From Moraxellaceae bacterium (GTDB lineage Bacteria > Pseudomonadota > Gammaproteobacteria > Pseudomonadales > UBA3067): a stretch of 5,741 bases of DNA. Position numbers and translations under genes: made by a program. Each line of letters starts with the position of its first letter. Position 1 is the first letter of the stretch. The stretch is taken from positions 10,800-16,540 of the forward strand of contig NVTH01000066.1 of NCBI GenBank assembly GCA_002401525.1, written 5' to 3'. Shown here in pieces: positions 1 through 5,741 of this stretch. The notes below the pieces were generated by a model. The model made no database searches. It was not told the origin of the DNA and was given only the letters and a program-made list of their open reading frames with translations.

Positions 1-53
1 TCGCATTTAATTCAGAATATCATTGAATACTTTATAAAAGCGTGGGCTTAATC

Positions 54-96
54 TTTTAGGAACAGCATCAAACAGAGTTCAAGGCTACTCCTAAAA
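54..96. repeat. Inverted repeat with 8-bp arms and 27-base spacer
   Basis: TTTTAGGA at 54-61 is the exact reverse complement of TCCTAAAA at 89-96. The spacing is long for a simple hairpin. It lies between lon and the unseen next gene, so it could be an operator or a weak stem at the transcript end. With 8-bp AT-rich arms it could also be chance. No function is assigned. Confidence 0.3.
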
Positions 97-123
97 AGTT
101 GAGCTGCAGATCGGAGGGGGAAT

Positions 124-152
124 ATACCACCAATTAAAAGTATTGGCAGTAT
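124..152 (-). repeat. 11-bp wobble-paired hairpin in the lon 3' UTR
   Basis: On the minus strand, ATACTGCCAAT (152-142) faces ATTGGTGGTAT (134-124) across the 7-base loop ACTTTTA. In RNA of the lon sense strand all 11 positions pair, two of them as adjacent G-U wobbles. In plus-strand RNA those two positions would be A-C mismatches, which suggests the structure acts in the lon transcript. It begins about 23 bases after the lon stop. The bases that follow are C-rich (ATTCCCCCTCC), not a U-tract, so it is not a classical intrinsic terminator. A role in stabilising the 3' end or in Rho-linked ending is inference. Confidence 0.5.
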
Positions 153-174
153 CATTGTTGGGTTTTAATTAGAT

Positions 175-2595
175 TTAATGAGTACTCACTCGATTGGATT
201 TATCGTCCTTGTCCTTGTCCTCTTTTTTGGCCATCTCTTCATCAGAAAGGGGCTCAGGCAAACGTTGTAATGCGATCTCCAAAACTTCATCAATCCACTT
301 CACAGGACGAATATCCAAATCTTGCTTAATATTGTCAGGAATTTCTTTGAGGTCTCGTCGATTTTCATCCGGGATAATGACGGTATCAATACCACCTCGA
401 TGAGCAGCCAATAACTTTTCTTTAAGGCCACCAATAGGGAGCACCTCGCCGCGAAGCGTAATTTCACCCGTCATGGCGACATTCGCCCTTACAGGAATCT
501 CAGTCAATACCGAAACCAGCGCCGTACACATTCCTATGCCTGCACTCGGCCCGTCTTTCGGCGTTGCGCCCTCAGGAATATGAATATGGATATCATGACT
601 TTCTAAAAAGTTCGGGCGAATTCCAAGCACTTGCCCTCGACTACGCACAACCGTCATTGCCGCTTGAATAGACTCTTGCATAACGTCGCCCAAAGAGCCG
701 GTTCGAATTTGCCTGCCTTTCCCAGGCATGGCAGTTGCCTCAATAGTCAGCAATTCTCCCCCAACAGAGGTCCACGCCAAACCGGTAACTTGGCCCACCT
801 GATCATTATCTTCTGCTTTACCGTAGCTGGTTTTCCGAACCCCACTATAATGCTCCAAGGATTCACTGTTTACCCGAACATCAATCGCTCCTTCTCCATC
901 GAGCACGTGCTCTTTGACAACTTTTCGGCACACTTTAGCGATTTCTCTTTCTAGGTTTCTGACCCCGGCTTCGCGAGTGTAGTAGCGGACTAGATCAAGC
1001 ATGGCTTCAGTTTCGATAACCAGCTCATCCTTTTTAAGCCCGTTATTTTTCATTTGCTTAGGCACTAAATATTGCTCGGCAATATTGACCTTCTCAGCTT
1101 CCGTATAACCCGGTAATCGAATAACTTCCATGCGATCCAGTAATGGCGCTGGAATATTCATTGAATTGGACGTGCACAAGAACATCACGTCAGACAAATC
1201 ATAATCTACTTCAAGATAATGGTCGTTAAAGGTATTGTTTTGCTCCGGATCTAACACTTCCAAAAGAGCCGACGCGGGATCACCGCGATGATCAGCCCCC
1301 ATTTTGTCGATCTCATCCAATAAAAAAAGCGGGTTCTTAACCCCAACTTTTGAGATTTTCTGGATTAGCTTTCCTGGCATGGACCCGATATAGGTGCGTC
1401 GATGCCCTCTTATCTCTGCCTCATCTCTAACGCCACCCAGGGCCATACGGATGTATTTCCGGTTCGTCGCTCTGGCTATTGATTGCCCAAGCGAAGTTTT
1501 ACCCACCCCCGGAGGCCCCACAAGACATAAAACCGGACCCTTAAGCTTCTTGACGCGAGATTGCACCGCCAAATATTCTAGAATTCTTTCTTTAACTTCC
1601 TCTAAACCATAATGGTCAGAGTCTAAGATTTCATTAGCCTTGGCTAAATCATGACTCACCTTACTGCGCTTTTTCCAAGGCACACCAATCATCCAATCGA
1701 TATAACTTCGAACCACAGTCGCCTCTGCAGACATTGGAGACATCATTTTTAATTTATTAAGTTCAGAAATGGACTTTTCTTGGGCTTCCTTTGGCATACC
1801 TGCGGCCAATATCTTTTTTTCCAATTCTTCAACTTCATTACTGCCGTCTTCTAGATCGCCCAACTCTTTCTGAATGGCTTTCATTTGCTCATTTAAATAG
1901 TATTCGCGCTGACTCTTCTCCATTTGCTTTTTTACGCGCCCACGAATCCGCTTTTCCACTTGAAGTAAATCAATCTCAGACTCCAGCAAACCCATTAAAA
2001 ACTCAAAACGCTCCTTTAAACCAAACATTTCTAAAATTCTTTGCTTATCGTCGATCTTTAACGACATATGCGCCGCAATGGTGTCCACCAATCGACTGGG
2101 TTCTTCGATGCCAGTCACCGAGGTCAATATTTCAGGCGGCACCTTTTTACTCAATTTCACATACTGCTCAAACTGACTCATCATTGAGCGAACTAACACT
2201 TCTGTTTCACGCTCACTAACACCTTCACCAACAATTTCTTTAAGTGAGGCTACAAAAAACTTGTCATTTTGAGACAACCCAACAACATCCGCTCGATACC
2301 CGCCCTCTACAAGCACTTTTACAGTGCCATCAGGCAATTTCAACAACTGCAAAATCGTAGAGACTGTACCGATAGCGTACAAATCTTTCACATTCGGCTC
2401 ATCATCCGAGGCGTTTTTTTGGGCCACAAGCAAGATCTGTTTATTACTTGCCATCGCGGCTTCAAGCGCGTTGATTGACTTTTCTCGACCCACGAACAGC
2501 GGGATGACCATATGCGGATAGACAACAACATCTCGAAGCGGTAACAAGGGGATATCGCTTTGTAATTGAGTCTCGTTGACTGGTTGATCAGACAT
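175..2595 (-). CDS. lon: Lon, ATP-dependent AAA+ serine protease (EC 3.4.21.53)
   Basis: Cytoplasmic homohexameric protease that unfolds and degrades misfolded proteins and short-lived regulators using ATP. I place the start at the ATG at 2595-2593, giving 806 residues (E. coli Lon has 784). An AAGGA Shine-Dalgarno sits 7 bases upstream of this ATG. An in-frame GTG at 2622-2620 would add 9 residues (815 total) but has no Shine-Dalgarno. In this numbering the N-terminal substrate-binding domain begins about residue 14 ([20 protein letters not shown]). A charged coiled-coil-like segment spans about 215-285. The AAA+ module has Walker A GPPGVGKT (360-367), the pore-loop segment TYIGSMPG (401-408), Walker B LFLLDEID (423-430) and a sensor-2 Arg in GVRN (Arg546). 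The protease domain carries catalytic Ser684 (DGPSAG) and Lys727 (GGLKEKLLA), matching E. coli Ser679/Lys722. The tail after about 784 is highly charged and probably disordered. Stop codon TAA. It sits downstream of clpX, behind a terminator and its own promoter. The identification is certain; only the start is a choice. Confidence 0.98.
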   Translation of the reverse strand: MSDQPVNETQLQSDIPLLPLRDVVVYPHMVIPLFVGREKSINALEAAMASNKQILLVAQKNASDDEPNVKDLYAIGTVSTILQLLKLPDGTVKVLVEGGYRADVVGLSQNDKFFVASLKEIVGEGVSERETEVLVRSMMSQFEQYVKLSKKVPPEILTSVTGIEEPSRLVDTIAAHMSLKIDDKQRILEMFGLKERFEFLMGLLESEIDLLQVEKRIRGRVKKQMEKSQREYYLNEQMKAIQKELGDLEDGSNEVEELEKKILAAGMPKEAQEKSISELNKLKMMSPMSAEATVVRSYIDWMIGVPWKKRSKVSHDLAKANEILDSDHYGLEEVKERILEYLAVQSRVKKLKGPVLCLVGPPGVGKTSLGQSIARATNRKYIRMALGGVRDEAEIRGHRRTYIGSMPGKLIQKISKVGVKNPLFLLDEIDKMGADHRGDPASALLEVLDPEQNNTFNDHYLEVDYDLSDVMFLCTSNSMNIPAPLLDRMEVIRLPGYTEAEKVNIAEQYLVPKQMKNNGLKKDELVIETEAMLDLVRYYTREAGVRNLEREIAKVCRKVVKEHVLDGEGAIDVRVNSESLEHYSGVRKTSYGKAEDNDQVGQVTGLAWTSVGGELLTIEATAMPGKGRQIRTGSLGDVMQESIQAAMTVVRSRGQVLGIRPNFLESHDIHIHIPEGATPKDGPSAGIGMCTALVSVLTEIPVRANVAMTGEITLRGEVLPIGGLKEKLLAAHRGGIDTVIIPDENRRDLKEIPDNIKQDLDIRPVKWIDEVLEIALQRLPEPLSDEEMAKKEDKDKDDKSNRVSTH

Positions 2596-2602
2596 CAGGT
2601 TA

Positions 2603-2607
2603 TCCTT
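2603..2607 (-). promoter_or_regulatory. lon Shine-Dalgarno that decides the start
   Basis: The minus strand reads AAGGA with 7 bases before the ATG at 2595-2593. The alternative GTG at 2622-2620 is preceded by GCTTTAATTAG, with no purine-rich site. The Shine-Dalgarno lies inside the short extension that the GTG start would encode, so the longer reading is unlikely. Confidence 0.8.
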
Positions 2608-2632
2608 TGGTTTAGTTTCCACCTAATTAAAG
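2605..2632 (-). promoter_or_regulatory. Possible hairpin covering the lon Shine-Dalgarno
   Basis: On the minus strand, CTTT (2632-2629) and TTAG (2626-2623) face CTAA (2615-2612) and AAAG (2608-2605) around a 7-base loop, with a small internal loop between the two 4-bp helices. The lower helix takes up most of the AAGG of the Shine-Dalgarno. A second, alternative partner is CUUUUG (2654-2649), which pairs six for six, with one G-U, against CAAAGG (2609-2604). Weak AU-rich occlusion of this sort resembles fourU-type RNA thermometers. Whether it folds in the cell is inference. Confidence 0.25.
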
Positions 2633-2690
2633 CACGCCTATTGAGTATCAAAAGCCAGATCATTACGGCGTATTTTGTACGGGAATTTAT

Positions 2691-2716
2691 TAGCCCAGCT
2701 ATAATCATTGGGGCTA
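2691..2716. repeat. Inverted repeat TAGCCC-N14-GGGCTA over the lon promoter
   Basis: Perfect 6-bp arms TAGCCC (2691-2696) and GGGCTA (2711-2716) straddle the proposed lon -10 element and start point. This is where a repressor operator would sit, or it could give a small stem at the 5' end of the transcript. It does not match the CIRCE heat-shock operator (TTAGCACTC-N9-GAGTGCTAA). No regulator can be named. Confidence 0.35.
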
Positions 2717-2733
2717 AATGATTGAATTACAAG
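2704..2733 (-). promoter_or_regulatory. Putative sigma-32 (RpoH) heat-shock promoter of lon
   Basis: Read on the minus strand, CTTGTAA (2733-2727) is followed after 13 bases by CCCCAATGAT (2713-2704). The RpoH consensus is CTTGAAA, 11-16 bases, CCCCATnTa, so the -35 matches at 6 of 7 positions and the -10 keeps the CCCCA core. A weaker sigma-70 reading overlaps it: TTGTAA, 17 bases, AATGAT. A start near 2697 would give a leader of about 100 bases. The position fits: it lies just after the clpX terminator and upstream of lon, which is a known heat-shock gene in E. coli. The call rests on motif match and context. Confidence 0.65.
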
Positions 2734-2745
2734 TTTTTGAGGGCA

Positions 2746-2782
2746 AAAACAAAAAAAGGGCTAGACGCCCTTTTTTTGTTTT
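2746..2782 (-). terminator. Strong intrinsic terminator after clpX
   Basis: A perfect 16-bp stem: AAAACAAAAAAAGGGC (2746-2761) and its exact complement (2767-2782) around a 5-base loop. The GGGC/GCCC core followed by a T7 tract and further Ts is the textbook Rho-independent form. It begins five bases past the clpX TAG stop, so it closes the clpP-clpX transcript and separates it from lon. Because the A-tract mirrors the T-tract it would also work on the plus strand, although no converging gene is visible. Confidence 0.92.
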
Positions 2783-2787
2783 ATTCG

Positions 2788-4080
2788 CTAATCTGAAGCA
2801 GCTTTTGCCTGCTCATTATTTTCATATATGAGCAATGGTTCTGACTCTCCATTGATAGACGCTTCGTCAACCACCACCTTCGCCAAATCGTCAATCGAAG
2901 GAACTTCGTACATTGTACTCAGAAGAATATTTTCCAATATCGACCTTAAGCCCCTAGCGCCAGTTTTCCTTTCTAAGGCTCTATGCGCAATCGCTGCAAG
3001 CGCCTCTTCTCTGAAATCCAACTCTACATCTTCCATTTCAAACAAGCGGGCGTATTGCTTAGTCAATGCATTTTTAGGTTCTACAAGAATTCGAACCAAC
3101 GCACTTTCATCCAATTCTTCGAGTGTTGCAATCACTGGAAGACGGCCCACAAATTCAGGGATTAGGCCATACTTTACCAAATCCTCCGGAGCCACACCTT
3201 TTAAGGTAACTCCGAGATTCTTACTATCGCTTTTACTGCTTACTGCCGCAGAGAAACCAATGCCGCTCTTCTCTGATCGCGCCCGAATCACACTGTCTAA
3301 ACCAGAGAAGGCTCCACCGCAAATAAATAGGATATTAGAAGTGTCAACCTGAAGAAACTCTTGCTGAGGATGCTTTCTTCCTCCCTGAGGGGGCACCGAG
3401 GCAACGGTGCCTTCAATTAGCTTCAATAACGCCTGCTGAACACCTTCGCCAGAAACATCTCGAGTAATCGACGGGTTGTCCGATTTCCTAGAAATCTTAT
3501 CAATTTCATCTATATAGACGATTCCCATCTGGGCTTTTTCAACTTCATAATCACATTTTTGCAGCAGCTTTTGAATGATGTTTTCAACATCTTCACCTAC
3601 GTAACCTGCTTCAGTCAGTGTGGTAGCGTCTGCAATTGTGAACGGAACATTGAGCAATCTAGCCAAAGTTTCAGCCAGTAACGTCTTGCCGCTTCCGGTA
3701 GGCCCGATCAGCAGGATGTTACTCTTGCCTAGCTCTACCTCCTCACTTTGCTTGCCCCCACTATCGCCCGCTTTTAATCGTTTATAGTGGTTGTAAACGG
3801 CAACGGCAAGTACCTTTTTTGCCTCGTCTTGACCGATGACATATTCATCCAGAATATGTTTTATCTCTTTGGGAGTAGGCAAGCTATCACTCTTGCTCTC
3901 GCCACTGTCTTCCTGCACCTCTTCACGAATTATGTCGTTACACAGGTCCACGCACTCGTCACAGATAAATACCGACGGACCCGCAATTAATTTACGTACT
4001 TCGTGCTGACTTTTCCCGCAAAAGGAACAGTAAATTAACTTACCGCTATCACCTTCTGTTCCATCATGTTCGTCAGTCAT
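2788..4080 (-). CDS. clpX: ClpX, AAA+ unfoldase subunit of the ClpXP protease
   Basis: Hexameric ATP-driven unfoldase that recognises tagged substrates (such as ssrA-tagged chains) and threads them into ClpP in the cytoplasm. It has 430 residues, against 424 in E. coli. The N-terminal C4 zinc-binding domain uses Cys18, Cys21, Cys40 and Cys43. A variable acidic linker (about 54-68) leads into the AAA+ core. The core has Walker A GPTGSGKT (126-133), pore-1 loop GYVG (159-162), Walker B IVYIDEID (187-194), the RKH loop (235-237), the ClpP-docking IGF tripeptide (274-276), an arginine finger in EFVGRLP (Arg313) and sensor-2 GAR (Arg376). All are intact. The ATG start is secure: GAGGT lies 9 bases upstream and an in-frame TAG stands eight codons upstream with no other ATG, GTG or TTG between. 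Stop TAG. It follows clpP by 119 bases and a strong terminator follows it directly. The presence of IGF and of clpP next door supports a working ClpXP. Confidence 0.98.
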   Translation of the reverse strand: MTDEHDGTEGDSGKLIYCSFCGKSQHEVRKLIAGPSVFICDECVDLCNDIIREEVQEDSGESKSDSLPTPKEIKHILDEYVIGQDEAKKVLAVAVYNHYKRLKAGDSGGKQSEEVELGKSNILLIGPTGSGKTLLAETLARLLNVPFTIADATTLTEAGYVGEDVENIIQKLLQKCDYEVEKAQMGIVYIDEIDKISRKSDNPSITRDVSGEGVQQALLKLIEGTVASVPPQGGRKHPQQEFLQVDTSNILFICGGAFSGLDSVIRARSEKSGIGFSAAVSSKSDSKNLGVTLKGVAPEDLVKYGLIPEFVGRLPVIATLEELDESALVRILVEPKNALTKQYARLFEMEDVELDFREEALAAIAHRALERKTGARGLRSILENILLSTMYEVPSIDDLAKVVVDEASINGESEPLLIYENNEQAKAASD

Positions 4081-4089
4081 TGATGATTT

Positions 4090-4094
4090 ACCTC
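4090..4094 (-). promoter_or_regulatory. clpX Shine-Dalgarno
   Basis: The minus strand reads GAGGT, 9 bases before the clpX ATG. It gives clpX its own translation start, so clpX is not translationally coupled to clpP 119 bases upstream. Confidence 0.7.
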
Positions 4095-4151
4095 GCGCAA
4101 TCTAGCCCAATACAAAACCTGCGGGATTTCCTTTATATAGACATAGGCCCA

Positions 4152-4168
4152 TGCGCTTTTATAGCGCA
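4152..4168. repeat. Short hairpin in the clpP-clpX gap
   Basis: Arms TGCGCT (4152-4157) and AGCGCA (4163-4168) form a 6-bp GC-containing stem with a 5-base loop. On the minus strand the next bases are TGGGCC, not a T-tract, so it is not an intrinsic terminator. The minus-strand loop region contains TATAAA (4163-4158), a possible -10 for a clpX-internal promoter, but the best -35 (TTTAAG, 17 bases upstream) is poor. It could be a processing or stabilising stem between the two coding regions. Confidence 0.4.
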
Positions 4169-4182
4169 GAAATTCACAGCCT

Positions 4183-4202
4183 TAAACTATTCTAATAGTT
4201 TA
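4183..4202. repeat. Perfect 9+9 palindrome fused to the clpP stop codon
   Basis: TAAACTATT (4183-4191) and AATAGTTTA (4194-4202) are exact reverse complements separated by two bases. On the minus strand the first three bases of the palindrome are the clpP TAA stop. As RNA it would fold as an 8-bp AU stem with a 4-base loop, and no U-tract follows. It may be a DNA-binding site or a weak 3'-end stem for clpP mRNA. The exact symmetry is visible; the function is unknown. Confidence 0.45.
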
Positions 4203-4790
4203 CTCTGACGGCCTTTTTTCAAGGACGTCATCAATCAAACCAAAATCTTTTGCTTCGTTCGCAGTTAAAAAATTATCTCTATCCGTGGCAGCTTCAATAG
4301 TATCCAGCGGCTGATTAGAGTGCTTAGCTAATATTTCGTTCAGCTTTCCTTTAATACTAATTATTTCTCTCGCGTGAATCTCAATATCTGACGCCTGGCC
4401 TTGAAAACCACCTAACGGTTGATGGATCATAACACGAGAATTCGGCAAGCAAAATCGCTTACCTTCAGCACCCGCTGTCAACAACAACGCGCCCATGCTT
4501 GCAGCCTGACCAATACACAGAGTACTGACTTCGCATTTTAGAAACTGCATGGTGTCATATATCGCCATTCCAGCGGTAACCGAACCGCCGGGGGAGTTTA
4601 TGTAAAGATGAATATCTTTGTCTGGGTTTTCAGACTCAAGGAAAAGTAGTTGCGCAACCACCAAATTTGCCATGTGATCTTCAACTGCCCCAACCAAGAA
4701 AATCACTCGTTCTTTCAGCAGTCTCGAGAAGATATCGTAAGATCGCTCTCCTCTCGAGGTTTGCTCTACAACCATGGGTACCAGAGCCAT
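4200..4790 (-). CDS. clpP: ClpP, serine peptidase subunit of Clp proteases (EC 3.4.21.92)
   Basis: Forms the double-ring 14-mer whose enclosed chamber cuts polypeptides delivered by ClpX (or ClpA). It has 196 residues. The catalytic triad is present: Ser98 in GQAASMGA, His123 in MIHQPLGG and Asp172 in DRDNF, matching mature E. coli Ser97/His122/Asp171 when the initiator Met is counted. The oxyanion/substrate strand INSPGG (65-69 region) is intact. The protein starts directly MALVPMV, which is where E. coli ClpP begins after autoprocessing, so there is no propeptide. This start is forced: AAGGA lies 8 bases upstream and an in-frame TAG stands six codons before the ATG with no other start between. 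Stop TAA. It lies 57 bases after tig and 119 before clpX, with no terminator in either gap, consistent with co-transcription. Confidence 0.98.
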   Translation of the reverse strand: MALVPMVVEQTSRGERSYDIFSRLLKERVIFLVGAVEDHMANLVVAQLLFLESENPDKDIHLYINSPGGSVTAGMAIYDTMQFLKCEVSTLCIGQAASMGALLLTAGAEGKRFCLPNSRVMIHQPLGGFQGQASDIEIHAREIISIKGKLNEILAKHSNQPLDTIEAATDRDNFLTANEAKDFGLIDDVLEKRPSE

Positions 4791-4798
4791 TGCGTGTA

Positions 4799-4803
4799 TC
4801 CTT
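4799..4803 (-). promoter_or_regulatory. clpP Shine-Dalgarno that fixes the start
   Basis: The minus strand reads AAGGA, 8 bases before the clpP ATG. It matters because it lies inside the stretch where a propeptide would otherwise be encoded, confirming that translation begins at the mature N-terminus. Confidence 0.8.
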
Positions 4804-4847
4804 ATCTAAATGAGTATAATTACAGAACTGCTGAGCGACCCGTACCT

Positions 4848-5741
4848 TTAAAAGGATTCGTTGCCCGCGCTCTGCGTCATCAGGTCTTTGTAATTGTAAG
4901 TTTTATCAACTGTTTTAGCCGATTCTAGCAATTTCTCAACCACCAGCTCTTCTAATATAGCAGACTCAACCGAGGCCAGCTCTTTATCGTTGTTATAATA
5001 CCATTCGATGACTTGCTGAGGTTCGGGGTATCCAGCTGCCGTTTCTTCAATCTTGGCGCGCACACGCCCAGCATCAGCTTCAATGCTGTGCTCGCGGACG
5101 ATTTCGCCGACTAATAAGCTCAGTTTCAGGCGGCGCTCTGCGGTTTCTCTGAACCCATCCATCAACGTTCCGATGACTTCATTCATGCCTTCAGTGCCCA
5201 TTTGCGAGCTAAACTGCTGGCCGTATTGGCTAACTTCACGCTCAACCAGTGCTTTAGGCACTTCAACTTCATTTTTCTCGATGAGTTGATCAAACGCACT
5301 TTTCTTTTTCTGGCTAATTGCAGCATTTTCGAGCTCTCGCTCCATGTTGCTCTTTAGTTTTTCTTTGAATTCTTCTATGGTTTTGTCTTCAAAACCAAAT
5401 TCTTTAATGAACTCTTCATCCAATTCTGGCAACGCAGACTCATTGACTTGATTGACCTTCACAGTAAATACGACAGCCTTGCCGGCGAGTTCATCTGCTT
5501 TATAGTCTTCAGGGAATGTCAATTCAAGTGTTTTCTCATCACCTGCTTTAGCACCAACCAAACCAGACTCAAATCCTTCAATCATGGTGCCGCTGCCAAG
5601 CTCTAGCTCAACATCTACGCCAGACCCGCCTTCAAAAGCATCGCCATCAAGCAAGCCGTCGAAATCAATTTTCAATTGATCGCTATCTGCTGCTGCACGC
5701 TCGACTTCAGACCATGTGGCCTTTTGCTTTCTTAGGTTTTC
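4848..5741 (-). CDS. tig: Trigger factor, 5'-truncated by the window edge (EC 5.2.1.8)
   Basis: Ribosome-associated chaperone and peptidyl-prolyl isomerase that shields nascent chains at the exit tunnel. The frame is open to the right edge, so 297 residues are visible, starting ENLRKQKATWSEVE (E. coli has a similar LRKQQATW segment). The missing part is roughly the first 135 residues of a family usually about 430 long, that is the ribosome-binding domain. Fragment residues about 23-102 are the FKBP-like isomerase domain, with DFDG, FEGG, MIEGFESGL (53-61) and TFPEDY (75-80). From about 103 to the end is the helical chaperone arm domain, opening with ALPELDEEFIKEFGFED and rich in Glu and Lys. 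A TTG at 5675-5673 is an internal Leu codon, not the start. Stop TAA. It is upstream of clpP by 57 bases on the same strand, the standard gammaproteobacterial order. Confidence 0.97.
   Translation of the reverse strand, partial: ENLRKQKATWSEVERAAADSDQLKIDFDGLLDGDAFEGGSGVDVELELGSGTMIEGFESGLVGAKAGDEKTLELTFPEDYKADELAGKAVVFTVKVNQVNESALPELDEEFIKEFGFEDKTIEEFKEKLKSNMERELENAAISQKKKSAFDQLIEKNEVEVPKALVEREVSQYGQQFSSQMGTEGMNEVIGTLMDGFRETAERRLKLSLLVGEIVREHSIEADAGRVRAKIEETAAGYPEPQQVIEWYYNNDKELASVESAILEELVVEKLLESAKTVDKTYNYKDLMTQSAGNESF

Larger units (their letters stand above)
1..174 (-). other. lon downstream intergenic region, no gene seen
   Basis: This stretch lies beyond the lon stop codon and runs to the window edge. 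I find no open frame of useful size, tRNA or other RNA gene on either strand. It holds two dyads, described separately (124-152 and 54-96). In many gammaproteobacteria hupB follows lon on the same strand. The only minus-strand ATG near the edge (4-6) lacks a Shine-Dalgarno and is followed by one codon (CGA), whereas HU-beta normally begins Met-Asn, so the start of hupB is not shown here. An AT-rich patch with TATAAA on the minus strand (near 31-36) could belong to a promoter for the next gene, but I see no convincing -35 partner. Confidence 0.7.

Noticed and set aside
1..6. ATG at 6-4 on the minus strand as the start of hupB
   Set aside because: No Shine-Dalgarno, only one following codon visible, and that codon is Arg where HU-beta normally has Asn.
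65..120. TTGAAC-17-TAAAAG on the minus strand as a promoter for the next gene after lon
   Set aside because: Both hexamers match only 4 of 6 and the downstream gene is outside the window, so there is nothing to anchor the call.
631..954. 107-codon plus-strand open frame inside lon
   Set aside because: Also antisense to the conserved Lon protease domain. Nothing in the translation resembles a real protein.
1791..2219. 142-codon open frame on the plus strand inside lon
   Set aside because: Shadow of the lon frame. No Shine-Dalgarno, no family resemblance and low-complexity composition.
2828..3352. 174-codon open frame on the plus strand inside clpX
   Set aside because: Antisense shadow of clpX, Ser/Thr-rich with no recognisable domain. 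The minus-strand frame is the conserved ClpX protein with every motif intact.
4813..4818. Minus-strand TATACT as the -10 of a clpP promoter in the tig-clpP gap
   Set aside because: The hexamer is good (5 of 6) but the sequence 16-18 bases upstream (GGGTCG region) is nothing like TTGACA, there is no extended -10 TG at the right place, and I saw no sigma-32 motif in the 3' end of tig.
5673..5675. TTG as the start of a 275-residue trigger factor
   Set aside because: The frame continues upstream to the window edge and encodes conserved trigger factor residues (RKQKATWSEVE). The TTG is an internal Leu codon in the isomerase domain.
1..5741. A novel defence, mobile or biosynthetic system
   Set aside because: The whole window is accounted for by four conserved housekeeping genes in their standard order and short regulatory gaps. 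There are no direct-repeat arrays, transposase remnants, tRNA-borne junctions or sharp changes in composition.

Overview
This window comes from a bacterial chromosome, very probably a gammaproteobacterium. It carries the conserved protein quality-control cluster tig-clpP-clpX-lon, entirely on the minus strand. All four proteins closely resemble their Escherichia/Pseudomonas counterparts. ClpP and ClpX share long runs with the E. coli sequences as I remember them, and the ClpP segment [20 protein letters not shown] is of the Pseudomonas/marine-gammaproteobacterial type. Composition looks moderate (mid-40s % GC by eye, not counted). I cannot name the genus from the sequence alone.

Layout, read in the direction of transcription (right to left). 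The 3' two-thirds of tig (trigger factor) enters at the right edge (5741 to 4848). A 57-base gap with a good Shine-Dalgarno leads to clpP (4790-4200). A 119-base gap holding two short dyads leads to clpX (4080-2788). Five bases after the clpX stop is a very strong hairpin terminator (2782-2746). The next roughly 150 bases form the lon regulatory region, with a sigma-32-like heat-shock promoter (CTTGTAA, 13-base spacer, CCCCAATGA) and a leader of about 100 bases. lon follows (2595-175). The last 174 bases (174-1) contain no gene, only a wobble-paired 3'-UTR hairpin and a looser inverted repeat. In related genomes hupB (HU-beta) usually follows, but it is not reached here.

The genes work together. 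Trigger factor meets nascent chains at the ribosome exit. ClpX unfolds substrates and feeds them to ClpP. Lon is an independent single-chain AAA+ protease. The sequence supports two transcription units: (tig-)clpP-clpX, ended by the terminator, and lon under its own apparently heat-inducible promoter. All catalytic residues I could check are present in ClpP, ClpX and Lon, with no frameshifts, mobile elements, CRISPR arrays or RNA genes.

I found no new system here; this is core genome. The points worth a second look are local: ClpP is encoded without its propeptide, the lon start should be moved to an internal ATG, the lon promoter and leader carry dyads and possible Shine-Dalgarno occlusion, a perfect 9+9 palindrome is fused to the clpP stop codon, and Lon has a highly charged tail.
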